Notes: generated from the sequence alone by a model not told the origin. 64,000 bases of DNA from Devosia sp. (GCF_014860165.1 NZ_JACZKG010000027.1:1-64000); one strand, 5' to 3'; counted from the first letter of the stretch, positions 17,384 through 26,242 are shown. Numbers and translations are program-made.

Positions 17384-18390
17384 TCGTTGCCTCCCCCAAG
17401 CCGGATGCGGGGGTCGAGGGCGACCAGCAGCACGTCCGAGATGATATTGCCGATGATCAGCGTGGCGGCGAGCACCAGCATGAAGGTGGCGGTGACATAG
17501 ACGTCGCCGACGCCCATCGAGCCGACGATGGCGGGGCCGACGGTGGCGAGGCCGAAGACGATGGCGACTTCGATTTCACCAGTCAGCATATAGGGCAGCA
17601 CCACGCCCTGATAGGCGACCAGCGGATGCAGGGCGTTGGGCACGGCATGCTTCATGATCACGGCGCCTTCGGGCAGGCCCTTGGCACGGGCGGTCTCGAC
17701 ATATTGGCTGTTGAGCACATCGAGCAGGTTGGCCCGCATCACGCGCATATTGTAGGCGAGACCGCCGAAGGTGGCGATGAAGATGACCGGCCAGATATGG
17801 GTCATCAGATTGACGAACTTGTCCCAGCTCCAGGGTGCCCCGCCATAGCGGGCGGAGAAGAACATGCCCACTTCACTGACATTGAGCCGGAACACCAGGA
17901 AATAGAGGATGATGATCGCCAACAGGAAACGCGGGATCGTCATGCCGAGGAATGAGATGATGCCCAGGGTCGTGTCGACCCAGGAATATTGCCGCGTTGC
18001 CGCGAGGATGCCCAGGCCGATGCCGAGGAAGGACGCGAGAATGTGGCAGGTCAGCGCCAGGATAATGGTAGCGGGCAGGCGCTCGGCCACGACCTGGCCA
18101 ACTTCCTTGTTATAGAAGAACGAGTGGCCGAAATCGAAGCGGGTGACGATACCGGTGATCCAGCGCACGTATTGCACGATGATCGGGTCATTGAGGCCGT
18201 TGGCTTCACGGTAGATTTCCGCCTGTGCTTCGGCTTGCTCGGCGGGAACACCGCCCTGATTCATCAGCATGGAGCGGATGGTGTCGCCGTAGTCGCCCGG
18301 AGGCGCCTGGATGATGGCGAAAGTCACGATGCTGAGCAGGAACAGCAGCGGGATCGCGCCAAGGACGCGGATGGTCAGAAATCGAAGCAT
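17380..18390 (-). CDS. agpB: ABC importer permease, DppB type
   Basis: A 336-residue permease with six predicted membrane helices. It opens MLRFLTIRVLGAIPLLFLLSIVTFAIIQAPPGD, the DppB/OppB start, and carries the EAA loop ETARAKGLPEGAVIMKHAVPNAL. It follows the binding-protein gene by 68 bases and overlaps the next permease by 4, so B and C are translationally coupled. Together with the DppC-type partner it forms the membrane channel of the importer. Confidence 0.9.
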   Translation of the reverse strand: MLRFLTIRVLGAIPLLFLLSIVTFAIIQAPPGDYGDTIRSMLMNQGGVPAEQAEAQAEIYREANGLNDPIIVQYVRWITGIVTRFDFGHSFFYNKEVGQVVAERLPATIILALTCHILASFLGIGLGILAATRQYSWVDTTLGIISFLGMTIPRFLLAIIILYFLVFRLNVSEVGMFFSARYGGAPWSWDKFVNLMTHIWPVIFIATFGGLAYNMRVMRANLLDVLNSQYVETARAKGLPEGAVIMKHAVPNALHPLVAYQGVVLPYMLTGEIEVAIVFGLATVGPAIVGSMGVGDVYVTATFMLVLAATLIIGNIISDVLLVALDPRIRLGGGNE

Positions 18391-18458
18391 GGCCGCAAGC
18401 CTTTCATCTGGTGGGCAGGGGGATCGCTCCCCCTGCCGAGGTTCATGCTGGCGTCAGA

Positions 18459-20540
18459 TCACATCGGGCCAGCCGATCCCGGAGCGCCAGGAAGCGTCTC
18501 GGGATGCAGCTCGAAGTCGCCCTGTGCGTCGGCCGGTACGAAGACACGCTCGCGGATAATGTTGTCTTCGGCCCAGTTGAACATGAAGATCGGGGCACCC
18601 GCCGGGATATTGGCGAAGCGCTTGTTGATGATCAGCGCACCCGGATACTGGGTGAGACCAACCGAGTAGACATTCTCGGTGAAGGTCCGCTGATACTTCT
18701 TCATCAGTTCGACACGTTCGGCATTGTCGCTGGTGGCGATGAATGCGTTCACGGTATCGACCAGTTCCTGTTCGAACGGGAGCAGGTCGAGCGTGCCGTC
18801 AGTGCCGGCGCGGTGGAACGGGTGGGTGCGTGGGCCGGTCGGTGCAAGGGCAGATGTGCCCTGGACTACCGAGACGACTTCCGAACCCTGGCGTTCAACC
18901 GACCAGTCAAACTGACCAGCTTGCGCCATGTCGTCACGTGCCGTGCCTTGCTGGAAGTTGGCGATCACACGGATGCCAAGCGGTTCCATCTGCTGGATGA
19001 CGCCTTCAGCCAGATTGGTGTCGGTGCCGTAGTCGGTATTGGCCAGCAGGGTGATCTCGACGTCGCCGCCGCCTGCAGTTCCCGCCGGGAAGTTGCGGAC
19101 GCCGTTGCCGTCGGTATCAACCAGCCCGATGCCGTCGAGCAGGCCGTTCGCTGCGTCCACATTGTACTGGTAGTACACGGTGGAAGCCTTGTCGTAGTAG
19201 GTCGTGCCGGCATAGAGACCGCCGGGATAGATGGCAGTGAACGGGCCGCGAACCAGCGAGTCACCCAGACGCTGACGATCGAGGCCAATGGTGATGGCCT
19301 TGCGGAAGTCCAGGTTCCGGTTGAGTTCACGGACGGCCTGAGCGCGCTCGTCGGGTTCGCCCCAGCCATTGGCCGAGAAGTTCATGCGAATGGTATAGCC
19401 GATGGTGCGCGCACCGAACTGCAGGCGGGCCGGTGCAGATTCTTCTGCGGAGCGCTTGAGCGCTTCGATGAAGCTTTCGGCCTGTTCAAGGTTGGAGAAG
19501 TCGCCCGAACCGGCAACAGCCTGCACGTCGCGATCAGCCCAGGTGCTGAGGCGATAGTGCATTTCGTTGAGGTAGGGGAGCTGGTTGCCGGCCTCGTCGA
19601 CCTTCCAGTAATAGGCGTTACGGCGCAGCACGATGATATCGTCAGGACGGTACTCGACCGGCACCCAGGCGCCCATGACCGGTATGTTCATATATTCCGG
19701 CGGGAAGGCGTTCTTGTATTCTTCGTAGGTATTGTCGGCGTTGTACTTAGGATGCTGCGGCTTGAGGATATGGCTCGGGCCGGGGCAGAACGTGCCATAG
19801 GCCATCGCGTACAGATACTGGGTCGGACGGACTTCCTTGAAAGTCCATTTGATGGTGTAGGGGTCGAGCGCTTCGAGCGTCGTGCCCACGCCGAACGTCT
19901 CGGGCGTACCGCCGTTCAGCGGAGAGACGTTGGTGTCCATGATGTTGTCGTTCCAGTAGAACATCACGTCGTCGGCGTCGAAGGGGTCGCCGTCGGACCA
20001 CTTGGCACCCTCGATGAGCTTCATCGTGAGCACGTGGCCATCCTCGGACCATTCCCAGCTCTTGGCCAGGTTCGGCAGGGGCTCGAGTTCATCGGCCTTG
20101 ACCGTGAACAGCGGGCCGGTGCGCGTCAGGCACTCGGACATTCCGATATCGATGCCGCCCCAGCCCTGGGACTGGCCGCCAATGTAGTTCCAGCCTTCCG
20201 GGCGGCCGCCAATGACATGGCGCATGGTGTCGCCATAGACGCCGATGCCATCGGGCATATTGGCGGTCTTGTAGACCATCGGCTCCTTGGGGAGACGCTC
20301 GGCGACGGGCGGCAGCGTGCCGGCCTCGACATATTTCGAGGTTACCCAGTCAGGTTCGTGGTATTCCGGCAGCGCCTTGTATTCAAGAATGTCGGAAACG
20401 CTGACGAAGATGGGTTCGCTCTGCGCGGAGAATTCCGGCGGTTCCGGAAGTTCGGCCGTCAGTTCCTGGGCCGGAATCGCCAGCAGCGAGACGCCCAGCA
20501 TCAATCCTGCCCCGCCTAGGGCAATCGTGTGTCTTTTCAT
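18459..20540 (-). CDS. agpA: Extracellular solute-binding protein, family 5 (large form)
   Basis: A 693-residue periplasmic receptor of the peptide/nickel type (SBP family 5). ATG 20540 has GGGAGG upstream and gives a signal peptide MKRHTIALGGAGLMLGVSLLAIPAQE. The pattern LAKSWEWSEDGHVLTMKLIEGAKWSDGDPFDADDVMFYWN is the family 5 signature, around residues 175-215. It is larger than a usual DppA (about 530). Large members of this kind include AgpA, the alpha-galactoside receptor of S. meliloti. Location directly before matching permeases, a fused ATPase and a GH4 alpha-galactosidase, and divergent from an AraC gene, supports a sugar role despite the peptide-type family. Substrate assignment is inference. 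Confidence 0.88.
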   Translation of the reverse strand: MKRHTIALGGAGLMLGVSLLAIPAQELTAELPEPPEFSAQSEPIFVSVSDILEYKALPEYHEPDWVTSKYVEAGTLPPVAERLPKEPMVYKTANMPDGIGVYGDTMRHVIGGRPEGWNYIGGQSQGWGGIDIGMSECLTRTGPLFTVKADELEPLPNLAKSWEWSEDGHVLTMKLIEGAKWSDGDPFDADDVMFYWNDNIMDTNVSPLNGGTPETFGVGTTLEALDPYTIKWTFKEVRPTQYLYAMAYGTFCPGPSHILKPQHPKYNADNTYEEYKNAFPPEYMNIPVMGAWVPVEYRPDDIIVLRRNAYYWKVDEAGNQLPYLNEMHYRLSTWADRDVQAVAGSGDFSNLEQAESFIEALKRSAEESAPARLQFGARTIGYTIRMNFSANGWGEPDERAQAVRELNRNLDFRKAITIGLDRQRLGDSLVRGPFTAIYPGGLYAGTTYYDKASTVYYQYNVDAANGLLDGIGLVDTDGNGVRNFPAGTAGGGDVEITLLANTDYGTDTNLAEGVIQQMEPLGIRVIANFQQGTARDDMAQAGQFDWSVERQGSEVVSVVQGTSALAPTGPRTHPFHRAGTDGTLDLLPFEQELVDTVNAFIATSDNAERVELMKKYQRTFTENVYSVGLTQYPGALIINKRFANIPAGAPIFMFNWAEDNIIRERVFVPADAQGDFELHPETLPGAPGSAGPM

Positions 20541-20651
20541 AAAACCTCCCATAGCATCGGGCCGGCATTGATTGCCGCCGTCCGGACACTCCCATCCGGT
20601 CTCTTCCCGTGCATGAGACTAAAACGTACGCCTTGCCATGGCCGAAGCAAT

Positions 20652-20676
20652 CCGGAATGATAGAGACTTATTCCGG
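20652..20676. promoter_or_regulatory. Inverted repeat in the agpA/AraC divergent promoter region
   Basis: CCGGAAT-N11-ATTCCGG, ending 25 bases before the AraC start. Further TCCGG words occur at about 20580 and 20595, nearer to the binding-protein gene. It is a candidate binding site for the AraC regulator. Confidence 0.5.
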
Positions 20677-20701
20677 TTTTCTAAGAAAATGGCGGATAAG
20701 T

Positions 20702-21625
20702 ATGACTGTTGATATTGCGTTACGTACGCCAGGGCAGCGGGAGCGGGCGCCGCGCCCCACTCCGCGCCCAGACCGCAGCTTCTATTCCTCGGGCAAGGCC
20801 TTTGGGCGGTTCGGGATCCGCTCCTTCGCACCCCAGATCATGCCCTATGCGCATACCCACGGGCATATCGAATTCAACTGGCTGACGCGCGGCACCATGG
20901 ATTACGTCTTCGATGGCGGCCCTGTCACGGTGGGGGCAGACCGGCTGGTGGCCTTCTGGGCTGGCATTCCGCACCAGACGATAGGGTTGAGCCCGGACAC
21001 GCTCATGGGCCGTCAACTCAACATCTACCTGCCGATGGATGCGTTTCTCGAAATGCCGCAACTCGGTCGACTCACCGAGACGCTGATGGGCGGCGGGGTC
21101 ATCCAGCTCAACCCTGACTGCATTGGCCTGGAATCCCTCGACCGCTGGCATCAGGATTATCGCAGCGGCAATGCGCTGCGCACCGACATCGTGCGCGCCG
21201 AGATCGGCACCATGTTCCGCCGCGCCGCCATTACCGGCTGGGATACGCTGCTGCCCGCCTGGGTGGAGGGCACAGGCACGCGCACGCGGACCGGCTCGCC
21301 CGTGCGCTACGTGGTGCGCATGGTGCGCCATATCGTGGAAAACATCACCGATCCGCTCAGCGCCGAGGACATTGCCAGGGTGGTGGGGCTGCACCCCAAC
21401 TATGCCACCAACCTCTTCACCAAGGTGATGCATATCTCAGTGGTCAAATTCGTCACCCGCATGCGCCTGATCCGGGCCCGGTCGCTGCTGTTCGACGGCA
21501 GCCTCTCGATCGCAAACGTGGCGTTTCAGGCGGGGTTCGTCAGCCAGACCCAGTTCTACGAGCACTTCCGCAAGGCGTACGGGATGACGCCGAGCCAGAT
21601 GCGGAAGGACACGATCGAGGGCTGA
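20702..21625 (+). CDS. agpT: AraC family regulator of the importer operon
   Basis: A 307-residue regulator: an N-terminal cupin-type domain (PYAHTHGHIEFNWLTRGTMDYVFDGG) and a C-terminal double HTH (EDIARVVGLHPNYATNLFTKVMHISVVKFVTRMRLIRARSLL, then IANVAFQAGFVSQTQFYEHFRKAYGMTPSQMRKD). ATG 20702 has GGCGGAT upstream, and the longer frame from 20609 would begin inside the promoter region. It is divergent from agpA across 161 bases holding an inverted repeat. In S. meliloti the AraC-type AgpT activates the alpha-galactoside genes. The same arrangement suggests the same role here. Confidence 0.88.
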   Translation: MTVDIALRTPGQRERAPRPTPRPDRSFYSSGKAFGRFGIRSFAPQIMPYAHTHGHIEFNWLTRGTMDYVFDGGPVTVGADRLVAFWAGIPHQTIGLSPDTLMGRQLNIYLPMDAFLEMPQLGRLTETLMGGGVIQLNPDCIGLESLDRWHQDYRSGNALRTDIVRAEIGTMFRRAAITGWDTLLPAWVEGTGTRTRTGSPVRYVVRMVRHIVENITDPLSAEDIARVVGLHPNYATNLFTKVMHISVVKFVTRMRLIRARSLLFDGSLSIANVAFQAGFVSQTQFYEHFRKAYGMTPSQMRKDTIEG

Positions 21626-21636
21626 GGGGGCTGGAA

Positions 21637-21669
21637 TGGGGTGGAATGCGGACTGGCTGGTATTAGTCC
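21637..21669 (+). repeat. Accessory-patch intergenic repeat, family D copy 1
   Basis: Contains the 20-bp core GGGGTGGNNTGCGGACTGGC followed by TGGTATTAGTCC. It lies about 90 bases before the ORF at 21757. Confidence 0.6.
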
Positions 21670-21756
21670 GGAAATCTCATAAGCTGACATGGTCGAGCGC
21701 CCAAAATACCTCGGCAAGAATCGCCAGGGTGGACAACAGATGACTGGCGGATCCCT

Positions 21757-22317
21757 ATGAAAATGAAGATCCGGCATTATGTGGCCGTCGTCGTATTGAT
21801 TGGAGTCGCCGTTGGTGTGCTTGTCCTGCACGCCAACGTTTTGTCGATCTCACTGAACGGATATTCGTTCGCCTACCACGACATTGCCAGACACTTCCTT
21901 GGAATGCCGCCTCTATATGTCCGCGACAGGGGAACGACCCCAGACAATGCCTTCTGTGGCAACCCGAAGCTGATAGAGGAACTGCGGAAGCCGCCCGAAG
22001 ACATGGTGTGCATCGCAGATTTCCTAGACGTACGCGCCCGAGAAAATTGCAGTCCGGTTGCCACCGCCCAAATTGTCCCGCCCTATGTCTTTCCATACTC
22101 CGACACGCTGGTCACAAACATTGCCGTAACGGTGGATAATGCTAGTGATGTAGCCCTATTTATCGAAAGTTCGTCGGAACAGGCGCTTCTGGATATGCGA
22201 GCTAATGTGCAACGGGCCGGTGGATTCCTACCGCGAGGAAACAAGAAGGTGCTGTTCAATCAGTGCGTCGGTTACGGCACCATTTCGGTAATCCAGAGCT
22301 ATTTCGGACAATGGTAG
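21757..22317 (+). CDS. Hypothetical membrane-anchored or secreted protein, 186 aa
   Basis: No family is recognised. It opens with a basic MKMKIRHY and one hydrophobic segment (VAVVVLIGVAVGVLVLHANVL, about 9-29), giving a signal anchor or signal peptide. The remaining 155 residues are predicted outside the membrane and contain four to five cysteines (AFCGN, MVCIAD, NCSPV, NQCVG), compatible with disulfides. Codon use is more AT-rich than in the flanking genes. No good ribosome binding site is seen before ATG 21757 (CGGATCCCT). It is probably part of a recently acquired patch. Confidence 0.6.
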   Translation: MKMKIRHYVAVVVLIGVAVGVLVLHANVLSISLNGYSFAYHDIARHFLGMPPLYVRDRGTTPDNAFCGNPKLIEELRKPPEDMVCIADFLDVRARENCSPVATAQIVPPYVFPYSDTLVTNIAVTVDNASDVALFIESSSEQALLDMRANVQRAGGFLPRGNKKVLFNQCVGYGTISVIQSYFGQW

Positions 22318-22371
22318 CCCAAGGGGGCCACCTCGGTATGGGCGCGATTGCAAGCTCGTAGGGCGCACTAG

Positions 22372-22710
22372 ATGACGATTCTTGAAATAGCAAAAAGTAA
22401 CGCTTACCTAGTAATCCGCGCAATATGCGGTGGTTCTCTTCTTCGTCAAATTGCTCTGGCCGCAATTACTTTTTTGGTTAGTACAGTGGTTACTATACTT
22501 GTTGGTTTGACGATGGATTTCCTATTCAAAGGGACGCTCTTGGTTGCGCCTGTAGTCATATTGCTTTTGCTTCCATGCCTTCCTTTTCTCATGTTGTCGA
22601 TGAGCATGATCGTGGATTTTCTTTGGACGGTGACCGGTGTGTATCGCTCACTCTCACTAGAGGATCGCCATATGGCGAAGGCGCTCATTCGAAGAATCCC
22701 TGCGCAATAG
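22372..22710 (+). CDS. Hypothetical two-helix membrane protein, 112 aa
   Basis: No family is recognised. Two strong hydrophobic segments are seen: about residues 26-53 (LALAAITFLVST...LVGLTMDF) and 56-86 (TLLVAPVVILLLLPCLPFLMLSMSMIVDFLW). A basic cytoplasmic end follows (KALIRRIPAQ). It is very AT-rich at wobble positions compared with surrounding genes, a sign of foreign origin. AGGGCGCAC upstream is a weak ribosome binding site. It follows the 186-aa ORF by 54 bases without a family D repeat between them, so the two may form one unit. Confidence 0.55.
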   Translation: MTILEIAKSNAYLVIRAICGGSLLRQIALAAITFLVSTVVTILVGLTMDFLFKGTLLVAPVVILLLLPCLPFLMLSMSMIVDFLWTVTGVYRSLSLEDRHMAKALIRRIPAQ

Positions 22711-22850
22711 CGGCAATCACCTCCATGGATCGTCTGAGGATTCCGGGCAAATGTTCGCTGCTGTCGAGATGCAAGGCATGGCTGGAGCGACCGTCCGAAA
22801 CGGGGCGATAGCGGTCTAGGTCCCTGATCCCGTTTCGCCAGTGGCCGCAG

Positions 22851-22882
22851 TGGGGTGGATTGCGGACTGGCGGCCATTAGTC
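22851..22882 (+). repeat. Accessory-patch intergenic repeat, family D copy 2
   Basis: The core GGGGTGGNNTGCGGACTGGC is followed by GGCCATTAGTC. It lies about 92 bases before the HAD ORF at 22974. Confidence 0.6.
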
Positions 22883-22973
22883 ACAGGCTGGTCGAAAGCA
22901 GACACCCATCGCGCTGGCGTCGTGCAGAAAGACCAGCCAAGATGATGGCCTCCCGAAGCACCCTGGCGGCACC

Positions 22974-23669
22974 ATGCTTTCAAAGAACTCTGCAGTCTTA
23001 TTCGATGTGGGCGGTCCCCTGGACACAGAGGTGCGACTGGTCGAGACAATGGCACACTCCATTATCGATGCCCTTCACCGCCGAGGAATCGAAGCCGATG
23101 CTGCACGATACGCAAGAGCAGTTGAATATGCGGTGTCCACCTATGCACCAGAGGATTTTCCAGCCATCGTCTGGCACATGACTGGCGGTGACGCCGCCGC
23201 CAGCGTTGAAATTTGGAGCGAAGTGTCTGGGTATCTTCAGTCTGAACGCCGAGCCGCCCTGTTCACCCCAAGGGAGGGCATGAGGGAACTGCTGGTGAGC
23301 TTGCAATCGCGAGGGGTCGCGTTGGGGCTGGCAGCCAATCAACCCCCATCGGCTCTTGAAGCGCTAGACGCTGCACAACTGGGCCAGTTTTTCGCATGGC
23401 GCGGGGTAAGCGGCACATTGGGATACCGCAAGCCTGACCATCGTCTTTTCTTAGCCGCGTGCGCTGGCCTAGGCGTTGCGCCAGAAGCATGCGTCATGAT
23501 CGGTGATCGCATTGACATAGATATCGCCCCAGCGTCGCAACTCGGCATGGCCACGGTTCTCTTCAAAACGGGTCACCACCGGGCCCAGCGCCCGCGCTCG
23601 TGGCTTGAGATGCCAGATTACGAAGTATCGTCGGTTGACGAGTTGGCGAAGCTCTTCTCTGCATGGTGA
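22974..23669 (+). CDS. HAD superfamily hydrolase-like protein
   Basis: A 231-residue HAD-fold protein. Motif I is VLFDVGGPLD at about 8-17: the nucleophile-type Asp is present (D11), but the second Asp of the usual DxD is Gly, as in other DVGG-type HAD proteins. Motif III/IV appear as GYRKPDHRLFLAAC and MIGDRIDIDIAPA, where the last provides the metal-binding acidic pair. A helical cap lies between about 20 and 90. A phosphatase or dehalogenase-like reaction is plausible, but the substrate is unknown. It belongs to the AT-richer patch and is preceded by a family D repeat. Confidence 0.75.
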   Translation: MLSKNSAVLFDVGGPLDTEVRLVETMAHSIIDALHRRGIEADAARYARAVEYAVSTYAPEDFPAIVWHMTGGDAAASVEIWSEVSGYLQSERRAALFTPREGMRELLVSLQSRGVALGLAANQPPSALEALDAAQLGQFFAWRGVSGTLGYRKPDHRLFLAACAGLGVAPEACVMIGDRIDIDIAPASQLGMATVLFKTGHHRAQRPRSWLEMPDYEVSSVDELAKLFSAW

Positions 23670-23773
23670 CTGCTTCGTAGTCTCTGAACAGCTCGACCCA
23701 AAGGCGGCAATGGGGTCGCCAGCGGTCCGGCGGCTTTGACGGCACGATGATTGCCAGTGCCCGTGGCTCGGAG

Positions 23774-23796
23774 GGGGTGGGTTGCGGACTGGCGGC
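23774..23796 (+). repeat. Accessory-patch intergenic repeat, family D copy 3
   Basis: The core GGGGTGGNNTGCGGACTGGC is followed by GGC. It lies about 70 bases before the membrane-protein ORF at 23866. Confidence 0.55.
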
Positions 23797-23865
23797 TTCT
23801 CGCTATCTTCGGAAGAAAAGAGCCAGCATAGTAACCCAGCATAGTAACATTGGATCGGTGTTGGG

Positions 23866-24240
23866 GTGTCCGTCAAAGTCTGGTTTCAGCCCCTTCCTTA
23901 CATGTTGGCAGTGCTTTGCGCGGTGATCGTCGCTACTGGCGGATTCGGACCACCATTGGTAATCATTGTGATGGTGCTGGTGATCCCAGTGGCCTGGCTG
24001 GTCTTTCTTCCATCCACCTTATTGTGCCTCTGGCTGCTGCGTCAGCGTCGTTGGCGCGCGTTGTGGGCTTATCTGCTCATGTGGTCATTATCAGCGGTGT
24101 CAACCGGAGCGATCATGCTGCTAATTACACACTGGCCGATCCAGAATTCCAACCTCGAGCAATTTGGACAGAAATTAATCGCCATCGCGGTTGGTGGGCT
24201 TGTGGCCGGTTACGTGTACTGGGGGACCGAAAGGCGCTGA
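23866..24240 (+). CDS. Hypothetical four-helix membrane protein, 124 aa (GTG start)
   Basis: No family is recognised. Four hydrophobic segments are seen: about residues 12-27, 28-50 (LVIIVMVLVIPVAWLVFLPSTLLCLWLL), 65-88 (LWAYLLMWSLSAVSTGAIMLLI) and 104-119. It ends in charged YWGTERR. GTG 23866 follows GTTGGG, a modest ribosome binding site. An alternative overlapping frame (23850-24302) reads as unstructured, low-hydrophobicity sequence and is rejected in favour of this one. It is the third single-gene unit after a family D repeat in the patch. Confidence 0.5.
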   Translation: MSVKVWFQPLPYMLAVLCAVIVATGGFGPPLVIIVMVLVIPVAWLVFLPSTLLCLWLLRQRRWRALWAYLLMWSLSAVSTGAIMLLITHWPIQNSNLEQFGQKLIAIAVGGLVAGYVYWGTERR

Positions 24241-24351
24241 CGCCAACGGCGGCTTTGCGGAGCCAGTCGAATATGCGGGAACGACCGAAATGGGGTCGAT
24301 AGCTGCCATAAGCAGCAGGTTGGCTCACCGCCCGGCGCCCCCAACCACGAT

Positions 24352-24380
24352 GTCATCCCGGCGAAGGCCGGGATCCATCC
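24352..24380 (+). repeat. Intergenic repeat, family A half copy
   Basis: GTCATCCCGGCGAAGGCCGG followed by GATCC, matching the left arm of the family A element at 12932. The right arm is missing here. Confidence 0.65.
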
Positions 24381-24467
24381 TGAGGTCTGGCGGCGACATC
24401 GATGCCTGGGCGGGCGGGAGAGTCCGAGCTCGGCACCTCCGTGCCATTCGGGCATAGCCCTCATGGC

Positions 24468-24525
24468 CTTAGGACCTGAAATCGCCCCACCGGAGCGATT
24501 TTGCCGCGAAGCGGCCGGTCCTAAG
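24468..24525. repeat. Branched palindrome at the ychF 3' end
   Basis: The outer stem CTTAGGACC / GGTCCTAAG (24468-24476 with 24517-24525) encloses two further hairpins, AATCGC...GCGATT and GCCGC-GAA-GCGGC, giving a three-way junction. The outer arm overlaps the ychF stop codon (24521-24523). It may act as transcription terminator or RNA end protector. Confidence 0.6.
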
Positions 24526-25618
24526 TATTGAACTTGAACAGCATCACGTCGCCATCCTTGACGACATATTCCTTACCTTCGTCGCGGGCCTTGCCGGCTT
24601 CCTTGGCTGCGACTTCGCCGCCCAGGGCCACGAAGTCGTCATAGGCGATGGTCTGGGCGCGGATGAAGCCGCGCTCGAAATCGGAGTGGATGACGCCGGC
24701 CGCCGCGGGGGCCTTGTCGCCCTTGTGGATGGTCCAGGCGCGTGATTCCTTGGGGCCCACGGTGAAATAGGTCTGGAGGCCCAGCAGGTCATAGGCTTCG
24801 CGGATCAACCGGTTGAGGCCGGGTTCATGCAGGCCCAGCGATTCGAGATATTCGGCCTGCTCGGCGTCGGGAAGCTGCGCCAGCTGGCTTTCGATCTCGG
24901 CGGAGATGATGACGACGCCGGCGCCATTGGCGTGGGCATAGTCTTCCACCGCCTTGCTCATGGCATTGCCGGTTCCGGCGGAGGCCTCGTCGACATTGCA
25001 GACATAGAGCACCGGCTTTGATGTCAGCAGCTGCAGCTCCTGGAAGGCCTTTTCCTCCTCTGCCGAACGCTCGACGAAGCGCGCCGACTTGCCCTCCCGC
25101 AGCAGCAGCAGCGCGCGATCGATCAGCTCGAGCGTCTGCTTGGCGTCCTTGTCATTGCCCTTGGCCTTTTTCTCGACGCCGGTGCGGCGCTTTTCGAGGC
25201 TTTCGAGATCGGCCAGCATCAGCTCGGTCTCGACCACTTCGGCATCGGCCAGCGGATCGACCTTGTTGGCGACGTGGATGATGTTGCCATCCTCAAAGCA
25301 GCGCAGCACATAGGCGATGGCGTCGCATTCGCGGATATTGGCGAGGAACTGGTTGCCCAGGCCTTCGCCCTTGGAAGCGCCCTTCACGAGGCCGGCAATG
25401 TCGACAAAGCTCATGCGGGCCGGCTGCACATTGATGGACTTGCCGATCTTGGCCAGCCGATCCAGTCGCGCATCGGGCACCGGGACCTCGCCCACATTGG
25501 GCTCGATCGTGCAGAACGGAAAGTTGGCGGCCGCGGCGGCAGCCGTGCGAGTCAGCGCATTGAAAAGCGTCGACTTGCCGACATTGGGCAAGCCGACAAT
25601 GCCCATCTTGAAACCCAT
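24521..25618 (-). CDS. ychF: Redox-regulated ATPase YchF (OLA1 family)
   Basis: A 365-residue translation-associated P-loop protein of the Obg-HflX class that hydrolyses ATP rather than GTP. G1 GLPNVGKST at 9-17, G3 [20 protein letters not shown], and the C-terminal TGS domain ([43 protein letters not shown]) are all clear. The usual NKxD of GTPases is replaced by NVDE, as in YchF. ATG 25618 has CGGAG upstream and MGFKMGIVG is the family start. It lies in a minus-strand run with DHFR-like, pth and rplY. The pth-ychF neighbourhood is common in bacteria. Confidence 0.96.
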   Translation of the reverse strand: MGFKMGIVGLPNVGKSTLFNALTRTAAAAAANFPFCTIEPNVGEVPVPDARLDRLAKIGKSINVQPARMSFVDIAGLVKGASKGEGLGNQFLANIRECDAIAYVLRCFEDGNIIHVANKVDPLADAEVVETELMLADLESLEKRRTGVEKKAKGNDKDAKQTLELIDRALLLLREGKSARFVERSAEEEKAFQELQLLTSKPVLYVCNVDEASAGTGNAMSKAVEDYAHANGAGVVIISAEIESQLAQLPDAEQAEYLESLGLHEPGLNRLIREAYDLLGLQTYFTVGPKESRAWTIHKGDKAPAAAGVIHSDFERGFIRAQTIAYDDFVALGGEVAAKEAGKARDEGKEYVVKDGDVMLFKFNT

Positions 25619-25711
25619 GGGGAAGCTCCGGAAACTGTTGGCCTCCACTTGGTTCGGATCGGCGCGGATGTCAATGCAAGGCGGCGCACTTCGCCTCCCT
25701 TGGGGTGCAGG

Positions 25712-26242
25712 CTACCCCCGGAGATAAACCTCTTTCGTCACGCCATTGGCAAAATTGGTGCTGCCGGCCAGCGCAAGTCCCGGCAGATGATGGCGGTCGA
25801 TATGCTCGGTGCCCCGCCCCAGCGTCACCGGCATGACGAACAGCTCCAGCCGGTCCACCAGTCCCGCCGCCATCAGCCGCATGGCGAGGTCAGTGTCGCC
25901 CTGCACCCAGACCGTGCCATCGCCTCTTGCCCGCGCTGCGGCGACCATGGCTGCCGGTTCGTCGCTGACTGCCGTCACCGGGGCGCCGATATCGGCAAGC
26001 GGCGTGTCCGCGGGGATGATGCCCGGGATGGCGCCATAGGGCCATTTGCCCCCGGCGGCGATCTTGTCATAGGTGGCGCGCGACAGGATCACCGCGGTGA
26101 CCGTGGCGATGAAGTCGTGAAAGCCCAGCTCTGGAATGAAATAGGGGCCCTGCCAGGCGGCCGAACCGTCAGAGTCGGTGACGAAACCATCCTGGCTCAG
26201 CGCCTGGAAGAAGACGACCTCGTGGTTCGACTGACTCGCCAT
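25712..26242 (-). CDS. Dihydrofolate reductase/RibD C-terminal-like protein
   Basis: A 176-residue protein with the DHFR/RibD reductase fold. It opens [19 protein letters not shown], the usual first strand and active-site loop, and contains [14 protein letters not shown] and [37 protein letters not shown], the NADPH-binding and C-terminal signature of the RibD_C family. Substrates of stand-alone members are mostly unknown. ATG 26242 is chosen with GGGGAG upstream. An alternative GTG 26251 would overlap the pth stop by 4 bases (GTGA). Either way it is co-transcribed with pth. Confidence 0.85.
   Translation of the reverse strand: MASQSNHEVVFFQALSQDGFVTDSDGSAAWQGPYFIPELGFHDFIATVTAVILSRATYDKIAAGGKWPYGAIPGIIPADTPLADIGAPVTAVSDEPAAMVAAARARGDGTVWVQGDTDLAMRLMAAGLVDRLELFVMPVTLGRGTEHIDRHHLPGLALAGSTNFANGVTKEVYLRG

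Noticed and set aside
21637..23796. Family D repeats as integron attC sites
   Set aside because: The repeats are spaced before single ORFs, but no inverted core sites (GTTRRRY type) or palindromic attC folding was seen and no integrase gene lies nearby.
23850..24302. Alternative 150-aa frame overlapping the membrane ORF at 23866
   Set aside because: The overlapping frame is not hydrophobic and has no family-like part, while the other gives four regular membrane segments.
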